Shown: piece by piece, positions 34,734 through 43,382 of the stretch
Layout of the letters: each line of letters opens with the position of its first letter
How positions within the stretch are numbered: position 1 is the stretch's first letter
Assembly: GCF_039566955.1 (NCBI RefSeq)
Contig: NZ_CP154796.1
Span: 5,828,001-5,892,000, forward strand
Source: Micromonospora sp. DSM 45708
GTDB lineage: Bacteria > Actinomycetota > Actinomycetes > Mycobacteriales > Micromonosporaceae
Direction: 5' to 3'
DNA: 64,000 nt
Program-made: the position numbers and the translations under genes
Notes under the pieces: generated by a model
What the model was told of the DNA's origin: nothing
Databases searched by the model: none
What the model saw: only the letters and a program-made list of their open reading frames with translations

Positions 34734-35332
34734 ACCTGTCCAGCCGGGCCACCCCGCAGGGGGATCTCATCCCGTTCCGAAACGTGCTGTTCGCGATGCT
34801 CGCAAGCTTCCGCGCCGAGGTGATCTGGTGTGTCGGTGTCAAAGGCGACCACACGGCCGACAAGAGCCCTGAGGCCTTCGCACGAATGAGCGAGATGCTC
34901 TCCGCTTTCGCGGACCGGCCGATCCGTGTCGACAGCCCCTTCTGGGACATGACGAAGACGGACGTCGTCGCCTGGTACCTCAGTTCCGGCCTGCCCGTCA
35001 ACGACTTGTTGCAGACGTTCTCCTGTGCGACACCCGGTGCCGCCTTGGTGCACTGCGGTCAATGTCCGAGCTGCCTGCGCCGGTGGATCGCCCTGACCAA
35101 CAACGGCGTCAACGGGCGCTTTGCCTCTTCACCGTGGACCTGGGAGCGCATTCGCACCCACTACCTGCCGGCGATGGCCAGCGGCCAGTACCCGCCACAC
35201 CGCGCCCAGGAGTTCCACCGCGCCATGGCCACCGTCGGACTGCTCCCCGAGCTGCCGTCGTCAGTGAACGCACCTCAACCGCCAGCTGATGCCGCCGGCA
35301 TCACCGACACCACGCACCGGGAGCAGCAATGA
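34556..35332 (+). CDS. QueC-like 7-cyano-7-deazaguanine synthase
   Basis: 258 residues. N-terminal PP-loop LLFSAGLDSF binds ATP; GVKGDHTADKSPEAFARM and TKTDVVAWYL follow. A zinc site CATPGAALVHCGQCPSCLRR matches QueC. QueC turns 7-carboxy-7-deazaguanine into preQ0 using ammonia and ATP. It is divergent from standard QueC (SAGLDS rather than SGGLDS), so it could act on a modified substrate. The C-terminal tail contains a perfect 17-bp DNA palindrome. GAGGAG lies 5 nt before the ATG; its stop overlaps the next gene. Confidence 0.83.
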   Translation: MRKILLFSAGLDSFPAWHYLGKPPALYFDSGHYGRQQEIDTVRALAATHGMDLEVSSELDLSSRATPQGDLIPFRNVLFAMLASFRAEVIWCVGVKGDHTADKSPEAFARMSEMLSAFADRPIRVDSPFWDMTKTDVVAWYLSSGLPVNDLLQTFSCATPGAALVHCGQCPSCLRRWIALTNNGVNGRFASSPWTWERIRTHYLPAMASGQYPPHRAQEFHRAMATVGLLPELPSSVNAPQPPADAAGITDTTHREQQ

Positions 35333-36156
35333 AAGTCCCCGCCATGCGGTACGCCGCGAACCTGTCGATCCTCTACGGTCACCTGCCCCTGCTGGCGCGG
35401 CCGGCTGCTGCGGCGGCCGACGGCTTCCACGCCGTCGAGTGCTGGTGGCCGTTTACCAGTCACATGCCCGGCGATCGGGAGGTCGACGCCTACGAGAACG
35501 CGCTCGACGACGCCGGAGTATGTCTGATCGCAATGAACCTCGTGGAAGGTGACATGCGGGGCGGCGACCGCGGGCTGCTGTCAAGCCCCCGTCACCAAGA
35601 GGTCTTCCGGGCGGGGCTCGACACCGCCATCGACTTCGCGGCCCGCACCGGCTGCCGGATCCTCAACGCGCTCTACGGCAACCGGGAACCAGGCGTCGAC
35701 CCCGCGCATCAGGACCAGCTCGCCCTCGACAGCCTCGCCGCCGCAGCCACGGCGGCAGACGCGATCGGCGCCACGATCGTGCTGGAGGCCATCAGCCGTA
35801 GGGAGGCTCCGAACTACCCCCTCGCCGATGCAGACGCCGCCGTGGCGACCGCCGATACGGTCAATGCCCTCACCGGCCTGACCAACACCGGCTTCCTGTG
35901 CGACCTCTACCACCACGGCCGCTCCGGTGAAGACGTACCCGCGCTGCTGCGTCGGCATGCGGCTCGCATCGTCCACGTGCAAGTGGCCGATGACCCGGGC
36001 CGCGGCCGCCCTGGATCTGGCGTCCTGCATTACCCGGGCTACCTCGCTGCTCTTCAGGAGATCGGCTACCAGGGCTGGATCGGGCTGGAGTACGAGCCGA
36101 CCCGAAACCCAGCCGTCGACTACGACTGGATACCGATGGGAGGGCCCACTCGATGA
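35329..36156 (+). CDS. hydroxypyruvate-isomerase-like TIM-barrel isomerase
   Basis: 275 residues, 4-nt overlaps on both sides. Xylose-isomerase-like fold: NLSILYGHLPLLARPAAAAADGFHAVECWWPF, a metal-binding Glu in TIVLEAISRREAPNYPL, GFLCDLYHHGRSGED (Asp, His), VHVQVADDPGRGRPGSGVLHY and the second Glu in WIGLEYEPTRNP. This order fits hydroxypyruvate isomerase (Hyi). In a sugar-nucleotide context it may isomerise a different aldose/ketose or 3-carbon unit. Confidence 0.88.
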   Translation: MKVPAMRYAANLSILYGHLPLLARPAAAAADGFHAVECWWPFTSHMPGDREVDAYENALDDAGVCLIAMNLVEGDMRGGDRGLLSSPRHQEVFRAGLDTAIDFAARTGCRILNALYGNREPGVDPAHQDQLALDSLAAAATAADAIGATIVLEAISRREAPNYPLADADAAVATADTVNALTGLTNTGFLCDLYHHGRSGEDVPALLRRHAARIVHVQVADDPGRGRPGSGVLHYPGYLAALQEIGYQGWIGLEYEPTRNPAVDYDWIPMGGPTR

Positions 36157-36932
36157 CGTCACCGGACACACCGGTCGTCGGCGGGCTGGCCAGTCCGTCG
36201 TGGCGACTGGCGCCGCCGAAAGGCCTCCTGGTCACGATCGAGGGGGTTTGGGGGGCGGGCAAGACGACTGCGGCCCAGCTCGTGGGCGCGCGGCTTCGGC
36301 GAGCCGGATTCGCTGTCCAAGTCGTCCACTACGGCGGAGAGACCGGCAGCATCGGCCGACTCTCTGCGTTTCTCGAACGGTCTCCACTGCGGGCGCGCAC
36401 CGGTCTAGGCGGATACACCCTCCCGCACCACAGCATCGTCGACGTCCTTCTACGTCTGTGCCGCGAGGCCCACCACCACGTTCACTGCTTCCAGCCCGCC
36501 TTGGCGGTCAACGACGTGGTGCTGGTCGACCACGGCATCTACTCCAAACTCGCATGGGCTCTGACGGTGCTGACCGAGACCGAGCCCGATGCCGACAGCC
36601 TTCGTACGCTGCAACGGCTACAGGCCGTCGTCGCGCCCTGGTTCTGCGAGCCCGACGTGCCGGTGTATCTCGACACGCCGTGGCCACTGGCTCGGGAACG
36701 CGCAATCGCCCGGGGACACGGCGGCGGCCACCCCGCCGCGATCGAACGGTTGCTGTTTCTCCCCCGCTACACCGCCGCCTACCGGCAGATCCTCGCTTAC
36801 CACGACGACCGAGTGATTCGGGTTCCAGTTGGACTGCGCGCCCCGGGAGAGATCGCTGAGGAGATCACCAACCGGCTCCTCGGCACCCTTCAGGCAGCGC
36901 CGCTGTCCCAGCGTGCAGAGAGAAGAGGATGA
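36153..36932 (+). CDS. thymidylate-kinase-like nucleoside/nucleotide kinase (1)
   Basis: 259 residues. Walker A is GVWGAGKTT at 31-39 in LLVTIEGVWGAGKTTAAQLVGARLRRAGF. VLVDHGIYSKLAW resembles the DR(Y/F) region with the usual Arg replaced by His. A lid-like GHGGGHPAAIERL follows. dNMP-kinase fold. One of two distinct thymidylate-kinase relatives in the operon, suggesting sequential phosphorylation of an unusual nucleoside, or sugar phosphorylation. Overlaps both neighbours by 4 nt. Confidence 0.78.
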   Translation: MTSPDTPVVGGLASPSWRLAPPKGLLVTIEGVWGAGKTTAAQLVGARLRRAGFAVQVVHYGGETGSIGRLSAFLERSPLRARTGLGGYTLPHHSIVDVLLRLCREAHHHVHCFQPALAVNDVVLVDHGIYSKLAWALTVLTETEPDADSLRTLQRLQAVVAPWFCEPDVPVYLDTPWPLARERAIARGHGGGHPAAIERLLFLPRYTAAYRQILAYHDDRVIRVPVGLRAPGEIAEEITNRLLGTLQAAPLSQRAERRG

Positions 36933-37651
36933 TCATGGCGTCCTGGCTCGATGCGCTCCCGCGCGACCGGCTGCTGCTGGATGTGTCCCTATGGTCGGCT
37001 AACCTGGCCGCGCTCGGCGCTGAGGCGGCCCGGATCAGCCCACACGCGGATCTGCTGCACATCGACGCCTCCGACACCCACTTCGTGCCGGAGCCGCTGT
37101 TCTTCCCCGATCTCGTGCGCGCGGTCCGTCCGCACACCGCCCGACCGCTGCACGTGCACCTGATGGCGCACCGACCGGCCCGACTCGCGTGCGCGTTCGC
37201 CGACGCTGGCGCGGACCTGATCACCGTGCACGCGGAAGCCACAGGCGCGGCCGACGCCGTACGAGCGATCCACGACGCTGGACGGCCTGCGGGCATCGCG
37301 CTGACGCTCGACACCGACCCTGCCGACGTTCGCGGGTTGCTCGCAGAGGCCGACGCGATCGTCCTGATCGGCACTCCCCTTGGCACCAAAGGCACCACCA
37401 TGCAGCCCACTGTCCTCGCCAAAATCACCGCGGCGCGGCGGCTGCTCGATGCTGAGCAGCGGATGGTTCCGATCATCGCCGACGGCGGCATCCGCCAGGA
37501 CACCGTCGCGTCGGTGGCCGCTGCCGGCGCCAACGGTGTCGTCCCCGGATCCCTGCTCTGGGCCAGCCATGACCTGCTCAGCACCGCCGCGTGGATCCGC
37601 ACCCACCGACCGATGACGCCGGCATCATCCGAAAGGCAGACCCCACGATGA
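36929..37651 (+). CDS. ribulose-phosphate 3-epimerase-like protein
   Basis: 240 residues. LLLDVSLWSANLAALGAEAARI (Ser of the active site), ADLLHIDASDTHFVPE (catalytic Asp, His), PLHVHLMAHRP (His ligand), DLITVHAEA, and IIADGGIRQDTV with the second Asp and phosphate-binding GGI give the RPE pattern. It would epimerise a ketopentose 5-phosphate. The pathway-specific copy suggests the pentose unit is built or remodelled here. The 3' end carries an imperfect DNA palindrome. Confidence 0.9.
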   Translation: MIMASWLDALPRDRLLLDVSLWSANLAALGAEAARISPHADLLHIDASDTHFVPEPLFFPDLVRAVRPHTARPLHVHLMAHRPARLACAFADAGADLITVHAEATGAADAVRAIHDAGRPAGIALTLDTDPADVRGLLAEADAIVLIGTPLGTKGTTMQPTVLAKITAARRLLDAEQRMVPIIADGGIRQDTVASVAAAGANGVVPGSLLWASHDLLSTAAWIRTHRPMTPASSERQTPR

Positions 37652-38412
37652 CCACCGGACAAGATCTCTCGGGATGGACGGTCAGCCTCGACTTGTGGGG
37701 CACTCTGATAGAGCACAGCGACCAGGCCGCCGTGACAGACTGGCGAGTGGCCGAGTTCGGCCAAGTTCTGGCCGCGTTCGACCAGGACAGACCCGCCTCC
37801 CAGATCCGCCAGGCAGTGACTTCCGTCGACCGCCTCGCTCTTCACCAACAGCGCCACGAAGGGACGCAGCCCACCACCACGAAGCTGCTCGCCGAGATCC
37901 TCAACTCGCTCGCCGTCCAAGAGACGCCGGAGATGCTGCAGGTCCTCGACGTCGTGCACACCCACGCGAGCCTGCGCGGATGCCCACGCCATATCGACGG
38001 CGCGCAGGACACGCTACGGGCGCTCGCCAGAACGGGTGCGCGACTCGTGCTGACCTCGAACACGCTGTCGACCTCGCCCCTGGTTCACCGACAGCTGCTC
38101 GATAGCCTTGAGCTGTCGCCGTTCTTCGCCGACATGATGTTCAGTGGTGATCTCGGTGTCGCGAAGCCCAGACGCGAGGTATTCCTCAGGGTCGCGGAAC
38201 GCGCGCACACCACGCCGGACCGGGTGATCCACGTCGGTGACGATTGGCTCACCGACGTCCGAGGCGCATTGGGCGCCGGCTGCCAGGCCGTCTACTACCG
38301 GCAGGCTGGTCGTCCAGCCCGACCCGGCGTCCTCAGCATTATCGCGCTCGACCAGATGGTGAACGCGGTGCTCGCCGCCCGCCACGCCGCCCTGGCCCCG
38401 GAATCCCGATGA
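37648..38412 (+). CDS. HAD-superfamily phosphatase
   Basis: 254 residues from the ATG overlapping the upstream stop. Motif I is SLDLWGTLIEH, with Asp and a Trp in place of the usual Phe/Tyr; motif II LVLTSNT; motif III Lys in GVAKPRREVF; motif IV HVGDDWLTDV. A helical cap separates motifs I and II. It probably removes phosphate from a sugar or nucleotide intermediate. Confidence 0.88.
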   Translation: MTTGQDLSGWTVSLDLWGTLIEHSDQAAVTDWRVAEFGQVLAAFDQDRPASQIRQAVTSVDRLALHQQRHEGTQPTTTKLLAEILNSLAVQETPEMLQVLDVVHTHASLRGCPRHIDGAQDTLRALARTGARLVLTSNTLSTSPLVHRQLLDSLELSPFFADMMFSGDLGVAKPRREVFLRVAERAHTTPDRVIHVGDDWLTDVRGALGAGCQAVYYRQAGRPARPGVLSIIALDQMVNAVLAARHAALAPESR

Positions 38413-39215
38413 CCACCACCGCAGCGGCTGCCACCTCGACCGCACCGCCCGCGCGCCGAGGTAGCGCGAGCTTCCGCCTGTCCGACCTGATTGCCCGCCA
38501 TCACCACGGTCGGAACACCGTCTTCGTCAGCGACGCCGTGCTTGGCCAACGGGGAACCGGGGACGATCCGGTGCTTTACACCGCCCACCGCGACTATCTG
38601 CCGTGCCGGCGTTTACTCGACACCGACTGGTTCGCCGACCTGGTCGAGTACCAGCCCGGCGTGCTTTCCGGCGGGGAGCTGCACCGCTCGACCGGGCACT
38701 GGAACACCCCGACCCAGCTGGAGGTCTTCCAGACCCTCACCGGCCGCACGCTGATGATCACCGCCTGGCGGACCGCCGACGGCCGGCAGACCCTGCGCTA
38801 TCAGGAGTGCCCCGCGGGGTCCCTAGCGGCGATCCCGTTCGGCGGTTGGCACCTCACCCTGGTGCTCGACGGCCCGGCGGCAGTTGTGAACTTCTACACC
38901 GACCTACCCACCACAAGGCACCCGGCCGTCAAACGGGAAGATGCCAACGCGGACAAGTACCGCCGCGCGCCGGCAGTAGAGGTCACCGCCATCCTCACTC
39001 AAGACGGCTACCAGCTCGCTGGGCCCGGACTCGCCGCTTGGGGGCCCGCCCAAAAGACCACGGAGCCAGCCTGGCTGCGTCGTGCCCTCCACGGCGCAAA
39101 TCTTGCGGACTTCTACCGCAAAGGAGACCGATCGAAGCTCGCCAGCCTCATCGGGCATGCGCGTCGCCGGCTGCCCGCGCACTCACCGCTTCACCTCGTC
39201 ACGGAGAACCGATGA
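38409..39215 (+). CDS. cupin-like protein (glucose-6-phosphate-isomerase-like)
   Basis: 268 residues, 4-nt overlaps on both sides. The centre has a beta-rich pattern with paired motifs: VLSGGELHRSTGHWNTPTQLEVFQTLTGR, then PFGGWHLTLVLDGPAAVVNFYTD. His and Glu spacing suggests a single-domain cupin metal site. Fold assignment is by eye. Such proteins epimerise or isomerise sugars or act as small oxygenases; which applies here is unknown. The C-terminal ~90 residues are helical and basic. Confidence 0.62.
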   Translation: MTTTAAAATSTAPPARRGSASFRLSDLIARHHHGRNTVFVSDAVLGQRGTGDDPVLYTAHRDYLPCRRLLDTDWFADLVEYQPGVLSGGELHRSTGHWNTPTQLEVFQTLTGRTLMITAWRTADGRQTLRYQECPAGSLAAIPFGGWHLTLVLDGPAAVVNFYTDLPTTRHPAVKREDANADKYRRAPAVEVTAILTQDGYQLAGPGLAAWGPAQKTTEPAWLRRALHGANLADFYRKGDRSKLASLIGHARRRLPAHSPLHLVTENR

Positions 39216-40333
39216 CCAGCCTCACGCCTGCCGGCCCGGTCACGCTCGACGCCAACAGCGTCGCCGCAACGTTCCGGTGCGGCGACGCTAGCGTCACGCT
39301 TCACTCCGACGCGCGTGCGCTGGCCGAGGCGCAGCGGGTGCTCTACTCCTACGAGGTCCAACCGGCCGGGCCCGCGACGTGGAACATCCACCTGAGCCTT
39401 GAGCGCGACGTCGAGTTCACCCCGGCAGCCAAGTCCGGAGGGATGGGCTTCGACATCGGCCCCCAGAGCTACGCCTACCAGCAGGGGGAATGGCCGGTAC
39501 GCGTCTTCTGGGTGCCCGACCGAGGCACGCTGCTGCGTACCAGTCAGGCGACAAGGATCATCAATGTCTGGTGCGCCACGGCGGAGGCGGCCGGCCTGTG
39601 GGCGCCGCGACTGGTGCGGCAGGCCATGACCGCGCAGCTGCTGACTGCGGGCGTGGTCTACGCCCACGCCGCGGCGTACATCGTGCGCGGTCGGGGCATC
39701 CTGGTCGCCGGGCACCGTGGACGCGGGAAGACGACCACCCTGCTGGCCGGGCTGCACTACCTCGGCGGCGACTACGTGACCAACGACCGGCTGATGTTGC
39801 ACGCCCAGGACAGCGGCCTGCACGGATACCCCTGGCCGATGCCGTTGCGCGCGGGGATCGGCACGCTAGCCGCCCTACCTCACCTGCGCCACCGGGTCCC
39901 CGCTGATCAGCGAGCGCTGACGACGGACGACAAGTGGGCCTTCCCGAACAAGGTCGCCATCGAGCCGGAAGAATTTTCCACCCTCCTGAACCACGGAGGG
40001 AAGGTCGCCCGTCAGATGACACCGTCACTGATGATCTGGCCACACCTTGACCCCCACCGCGCCGACGTCAGCGTCGAGCGTGTCGATGCCGGCGAGGTGC
40101 ACCAGACGCTGCTCGATACCCGCATGTTCATGCACGACCCCGAGCGCGGCACAAGCGCGCACATCAATCAATGGCTTGTGCCCGGCCCGACCGACGACGT
40201 TACCGAGGCTCACCTACGACGCACCGCCGCCGCATTGGCCCTGCTGCCCTGCTACCGCATCCACGCCGGCGCGGACCCGGCCGCCCTGGTCGCTGCTGTC
40301 GATGGCCTCCTCAACGCTGGAGAGCTCCGATGA
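39212..40333 (+). CDS. HprK-like P-loop kinase
   Basis: 373 residues. Walker A at 167-175 (GHRGRGKTT) within HAAAYIVRGRGILVAGHRGRGKTTTLLAGLHYLGGDYVTNDRLML, the layout of HPr-kinase/phosphorylase-like domains. A beta-rich N-terminal domain (about 1-140) precedes it. HprK-like kinases paired with NTP_transf_5 nucleotidyltransferases occur in some lasso-peptide clusters (ThcoK-type), where the kinase phosphorylates a terminal Ser. Here no lasso genes are visible, so the substrate is probably a small molecule or carrier. 4-nt overlap with the nucleotidyltransferase gene. Confidence 0.82.
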   Translation: MTSLTPAGPVTLDANSVAATFRCGDASVTLHSDARALAEAQRVLYSYEVQPAGPATWNIHLSLERDVEFTPAAKSGGMGFDIGPQSYAYQQGEWPVRVFWVPDRGTLLRTSQATRIINVWCATAEAAGLWAPRLVRQAMTAQLLTAGVVYAHAAAYIVRGRGILVAGHRGRGKTTTLLAGLHYLGGDYVTNDRLMLHAQDSGLHGYPWPMPLRAGIGTLAALPHLRHRVPADQRALTTDDKWAFPNKVAIEPEEFSTLLNHGGKVARQMTPSLMIWPHLDPHRADVSVERVDAGEVHQTLLDTRMFMHDPERGTSAHINQWLVPGPTDDVTEAHLRRTAAALALLPCYRIHAGADPAALVAAVDGLLNAGELR

Positions 40334-41253
40334 CCGACGCCCCCGCCAGCTTCTTCCCCGACACCACCGGCCACCCACGGGTATACCGGCTGCTGCGCGC
40401 CGCCTGCGAACCGACTGGTACCGCAACCAATGTCGATGCTAGGGACCTCCCACCATTCGGTGAGGTGTTGGAGCACGCCATCACCGCCAAGATGCTCTGC
40501 CTCTTGACCGACTGGCTCGACCGACACGGCCACACGGTAAGCCTGACGCGGCCGATGCAGCAGTTCCTACGCGGACAAAGGCGGCTCAACACCCACCGCT
40601 GGCGAACCCACCACCGCGAAGCGGCCCGCGTCATCACCATCCTGGCCGGCTGCGGCGTCAAGGCCGCCGCAATAAACGGGATCGCCCACGCGACCTTGCT
40701 CTACCGCGCTGATGGATCCCGCCAGTCCAGCGACGTCGACATCCTCATCCCCGCCGAGGCTGCCGACGTCGCCGTGAACGCCCTGACCAATTGCGGCTAC
40801 TACGCCACCGGGCGCCGACCCACCGCGCTGCACCGAGACTTCGACGACCCCTTGATCCCCGGCCTCACCCTCGACCTGAGCGCACGCCTCGCGCACACGG
40901 GCGACCCTGCCCACATAGCCTCCGTCCTCAACCGCCGCACACCTGCGCCGCAACACTATGCCCACCTTGAGCCGCTGCCGATCCTCAGCCACGACGACGG
41001 CTTCCTCCACACCCTGGCCCGCGTCGCCGCTCAGCGCCGCTGGCCAGCGCTGGCCGATGCGCTCCGCTACAGCGCCCACTCCCCCACGCCGCCGCCCCCC
41101 GTTGCCGTGGTACCCGACGCCGCCCTGACCGGATGGCACCTGCTGCGCTCGTGTTGGCCCCAGCTGCCCGAACGGCCGCCCCTGTCCAACGGCGGAGAGG
41201 GTGATGCCGCCAGCATCACCACCCGCCCGCCGGAGACCGGAGGTCGCCCGTGA
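40330..41253 (+). CDS. nucleotidyltransferase (NTP_transf_5-like)
   Basis: 307 residues. The catalytic motif is SRQSSDVDILIPAEAA (133-140 core) after AAAINGIAHATLLY. An upstream helical domain and a C-terminal helical domain (HDDGFLHTLARVAAQRRWPALADALRY) are typical. It probably transfers an NMP to the product, as partner of the HprK-like kinase. The extreme C-terminus carries another DNA palindrome (41200-41220) and looks appended. Confidence 0.83.
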   Translation: MTDAPASFFPDTTGHPRVYRLLRAACEPTGTATNVDARDLPPFGEVLEHAITAKMLCLLTDWLDRHGHTVSLTRPMQQFLRGQRRLNTHRWRTHHREAARVITILAGCGVKAAAINGIAHATLLYRADGSRQSSDVDILIPAEAADVAVNALTNCGYYATGRRPTALHRDFDDPLIPGLTLDLSARLAHTGDPAHIASVLNRRTPAPQHYAHLEPLPILSHDDGFLHTLARVAAQRRWPALADALRYSAHSPTPPPPVAVVPDAALTGWHLLRSCWPQLPERPPLSNGGEGDAASITTRPPETGGRP

Positions 41254-41810
41254 TCGTGCAGATGGCCGGTCTGCCCGGCACCGGCAAAAGCTCCCTGGCC
41301 GCTGCACTGCACACGCGCCTCGGCCAGGGCTGCTTGGTGCTCGACAAAGACCGCGTCCGGGCCGCGTTCTACGAAGCCAGCGGGCACGTCACCTACAGCC
41401 GGGACCAGGACGACTTCGTCATCTCACTGCTGCACCAGGCGGCCCGGGAGCACCTGACTCGGTACCCAGATGCGACGGTGATCCTTGAGCGCACCTGCAC
41501 TCGCAGCTACCAGATCGGCGATGTCGTTCGCCTCGCGGCTGGATTACAACAGCCTTTGGCGATCATCAGGTGCTGGTGCCCGGCTCCGATTGCGCGGGCC
41601 CGCCTCGCCGCCGACCGGCAGCACGACCGACACCCAGCTTCCGACCGCGACTTCGCCCTCTACCAACGGCTGCACGCCACCGCCGACCGGATCGACGCCC
41701 CAGCGCTGCATCTGCGCACCGATGCGCCACCGGCACGAATTCTCACTGCCGCCATCGCCTACCTCCACGACATATCCGCAGCGTCCACCCCCGTAGGAGC
41801 CACCCGATGA
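41250..41810 (+). CDS. small P-loop kinase (AAA_33/zeta-like)
   Basis: 186 residues from a GTG overlapping the upstream stop. Walker A GLPGTGKS at 7-14, then LVLDKDRVRAAFYEA, ATVILERTCTRSYQ and LAIIRCWCPAPIARARLAADRQHDRHPAS as a lid. The pattern fits sugar, nucleoside or antibiotic kinases of the chloramphenicol-phosphotransferase type. Substrate unknown; either tailoring or self-protection. Confidence 0.8.
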   Translation: MIVQMAGLPGTGKSSLAAALHTRLGQGCLVLDKDRVRAAFYEASGHVTYSRDQDDFVISLLHQAAREHLTRYPDATVILERTCTRSYQIGDVVRLAAGLQQPLAIIRCWCPAPIARARLAADRQHDRHPASDRDFALYQRLHATADRIDAPALHLRTDAPPARILTAAIAYLHDISAASTPVGATR

Positions 41811-42628
41811 CCGACATCGGTCCTCTGCTCGACATCGCGCTTGACGCCGTGCGCCGCAGTGCCCAACGCCTGACAACCCAGACCGTCCAAAAGGTCATCC
41901 CCAAGGGCAACCGCGACGTGGCCACCGACCTCGACCACACCATCGAACGCGAGATCCTCACATTCCTGGCCGACCGCACACCCCACATCGACCGCTTCGG
42001 CGAGGAATCCGGCGGCAAGCCCGCCACGCCGCACCGATGGGTCCTGGACCCGGTCGACGGCACTTTCAACCTCGTGCACGGCCTGCCGCTCTACGGCATC
42101 TCCCTGGCGCTGACCGACGGCATCCGACCCATGCTCGGCGTGATCGGCCTCCCCGCGCTCGGCCGCACTTACTGGGGAGCGCCCGGCCTCGGTGCCTGGC
42201 GCGACGGGACCCCGATCACCCCATCCAGCACGACCGACGTCGGCGAATCGATGATCGCGATCGGTGACTACGGCACAGGCGACGACGCCCCGGCACGCAA
42301 CGCCGTCGCTGTGGCCCTGCACGCCGCGCTCGCGCCGGTCGCAGGAAAGGTCCGCATGCTCGGCAGTGCGGCTGTCGACCTCACCCTCGTAGCGGACGGA
42401 ACCCTCGGCGCCAGCGTCACACTGGGCAACCGCGACTGGGACATGGCCGCTGGCGTTGCCATCGCCCGCGCGGCGGGCGCGGCTGTCACTGACACCGACG
42501 GCAGCCCTCACGACAGCAAGTCACTGACCACGATCGCCACGGCACCAGGGCTCACCGACTCAATGCTGACCATCCTGGCCACCGCAGCCACCGGAACTCG
42601 ATACGACAGGAGAGCGGCCGCGTGCTGA
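41807..42628 (+). CDS. inositol-monophosphatase-family phosphatase
   Basis: 273 residues from the ATG overlapping the upstream stop. Mg-binding Glu in FGEESGGKPATPHR, the signature WVLDPVDGTFNLVHGLPLYG, and WDMAAGVAIARAAGAAVTD at the C-terminal end. All catalytic acids are present. It hydrolyses a sugar or nucleotide monophosphate, Mg-dependent and Li-sensitive as a family trait. Overlaps the next gene by 7 nt. Confidence 0.92.
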   Translation: MTDIGPLLDIALDAVRRSAQRLTTQTVQKVIPKGNRDVATDLDHTIEREILTFLADRTPHIDRFGEESGGKPATPHRWVLDPVDGTFNLVHGLPLYGISLALTDGIRPMLGVIGLPALGRTYWGAPGLGAWRDGTPITPSSTTDVGESMIAIGDYGTGDDAPARNAVAVALHAALAPVAGKVRMLGSAAVDLTLVADGTLGASVTLGNRDWDMAAGVAIARAAGAAVTDTDGSPHDSKSLTTIATAPGLTDSMLTILATAATGTRYDRRAAAC

Positions 42629-43320
42629 TCGCCTTCGAGGGCCTGCCCGGCGCCGGCAAGACCACCCAATCCCGCGCCCTCGCCGCCCACCTGTCCGAGC
42701 GTGGAACCACCGTCACATACCTGCCCGACAACCTCACGCGCGCCGCCGAACCGCTCGGACAGGCCCTGCTGGCCCTGTTCGACTCCGGTGACCCATTCTC
42801 ACGGCACGACAGCGTGCTCACCGACACCTACCTCGCGGCCGCGATCCGGATCGACACCTACGCCACCCACATCGCCAGCGCGCTCGCCTCCGGCATCGTC
42901 ATCGAAGACCGGGGCCTGCACACCCTCTACTCCTACAGCCTCGCCTCGCTGGTGCAGAAACACCGAACCCCACCTGACGAGGCGATCGCCTGGATCCTGG
43001 AGGTCGGCACGTTCGCCGGCCCGGCCGCCACTAGATCGGTATGGCTGCGGCTTCCCCCCGACGAGGCCATCGCCCGCGCCGAGCGACGGCAGGGCCGTCC
43101 GTACACCGCCGAGCAACGGGCCTTCCTCCGCTGCGCCCACGACGCATACGCTGCCCTCGCCGAGAACAACCCTGACCTGCATGCAATCAATGTCAGCGGA
43201 CTCACCACGGACGAGACGCAGCGGGCGGTACTCGCCGCCGTCACCGACCTGATTTCGCCGCCCTCGGCCTGTCCGCCATCCGGCGACGATGCAAGCCGCG
43301 TCATGCGCCTCGGGGCATAG
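42622..43320 (+). CDS. thymidylate-kinase-like kinase (2)
   Basis: 232 residues from a GTG. Walker A in IAFEGLPGAGKTTQSRALAAHL (7-14), then IVIEDRGLHTLYSYSL as the DR motif and RAERRQGRPYTAEQRAFL as the lid. Closer to genuine dTMP kinases than the protein at 36153-36932. It is the last gene in the tightly overlapping series; a 62-nt gap follows. Confidence 0.85.
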   Translation: MLIAFEGLPGAGKTTQSRALAAHLSERGTTVTYLPDNLTRAAEPLGQALLALFDSGDPFSRHDSVLTDTYLAAAIRIDTYATHIASALASGIVIEDRGLHTLYSYSLASLVQKHRTPPDEAIAWILEVGTFAGPAATRSVWLRLPPDEAIARAERRQGRPYTAEQRAFLRCAHDAYAALAENNPDLHAINVSGLTTDETQRAVLAAVTDLISPPSACPPSGDDASRVMRLGA

Positions 43321-43382
43321 CCCCAGCACTACCGTCGATCTCTATAGTCCGATCCGTTCCATCGAGCTGGAGTCCGTACGCC

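Noticed and set aside
28917..35332. 7-deazaguanine DNA-modification (dpd-type) system
   Set aside because: No DpdA/TGT-like transglycosylase or dpd helicase/nuclease genes are present; sugar-phosphate and kinase genes point to a metabolite instead.
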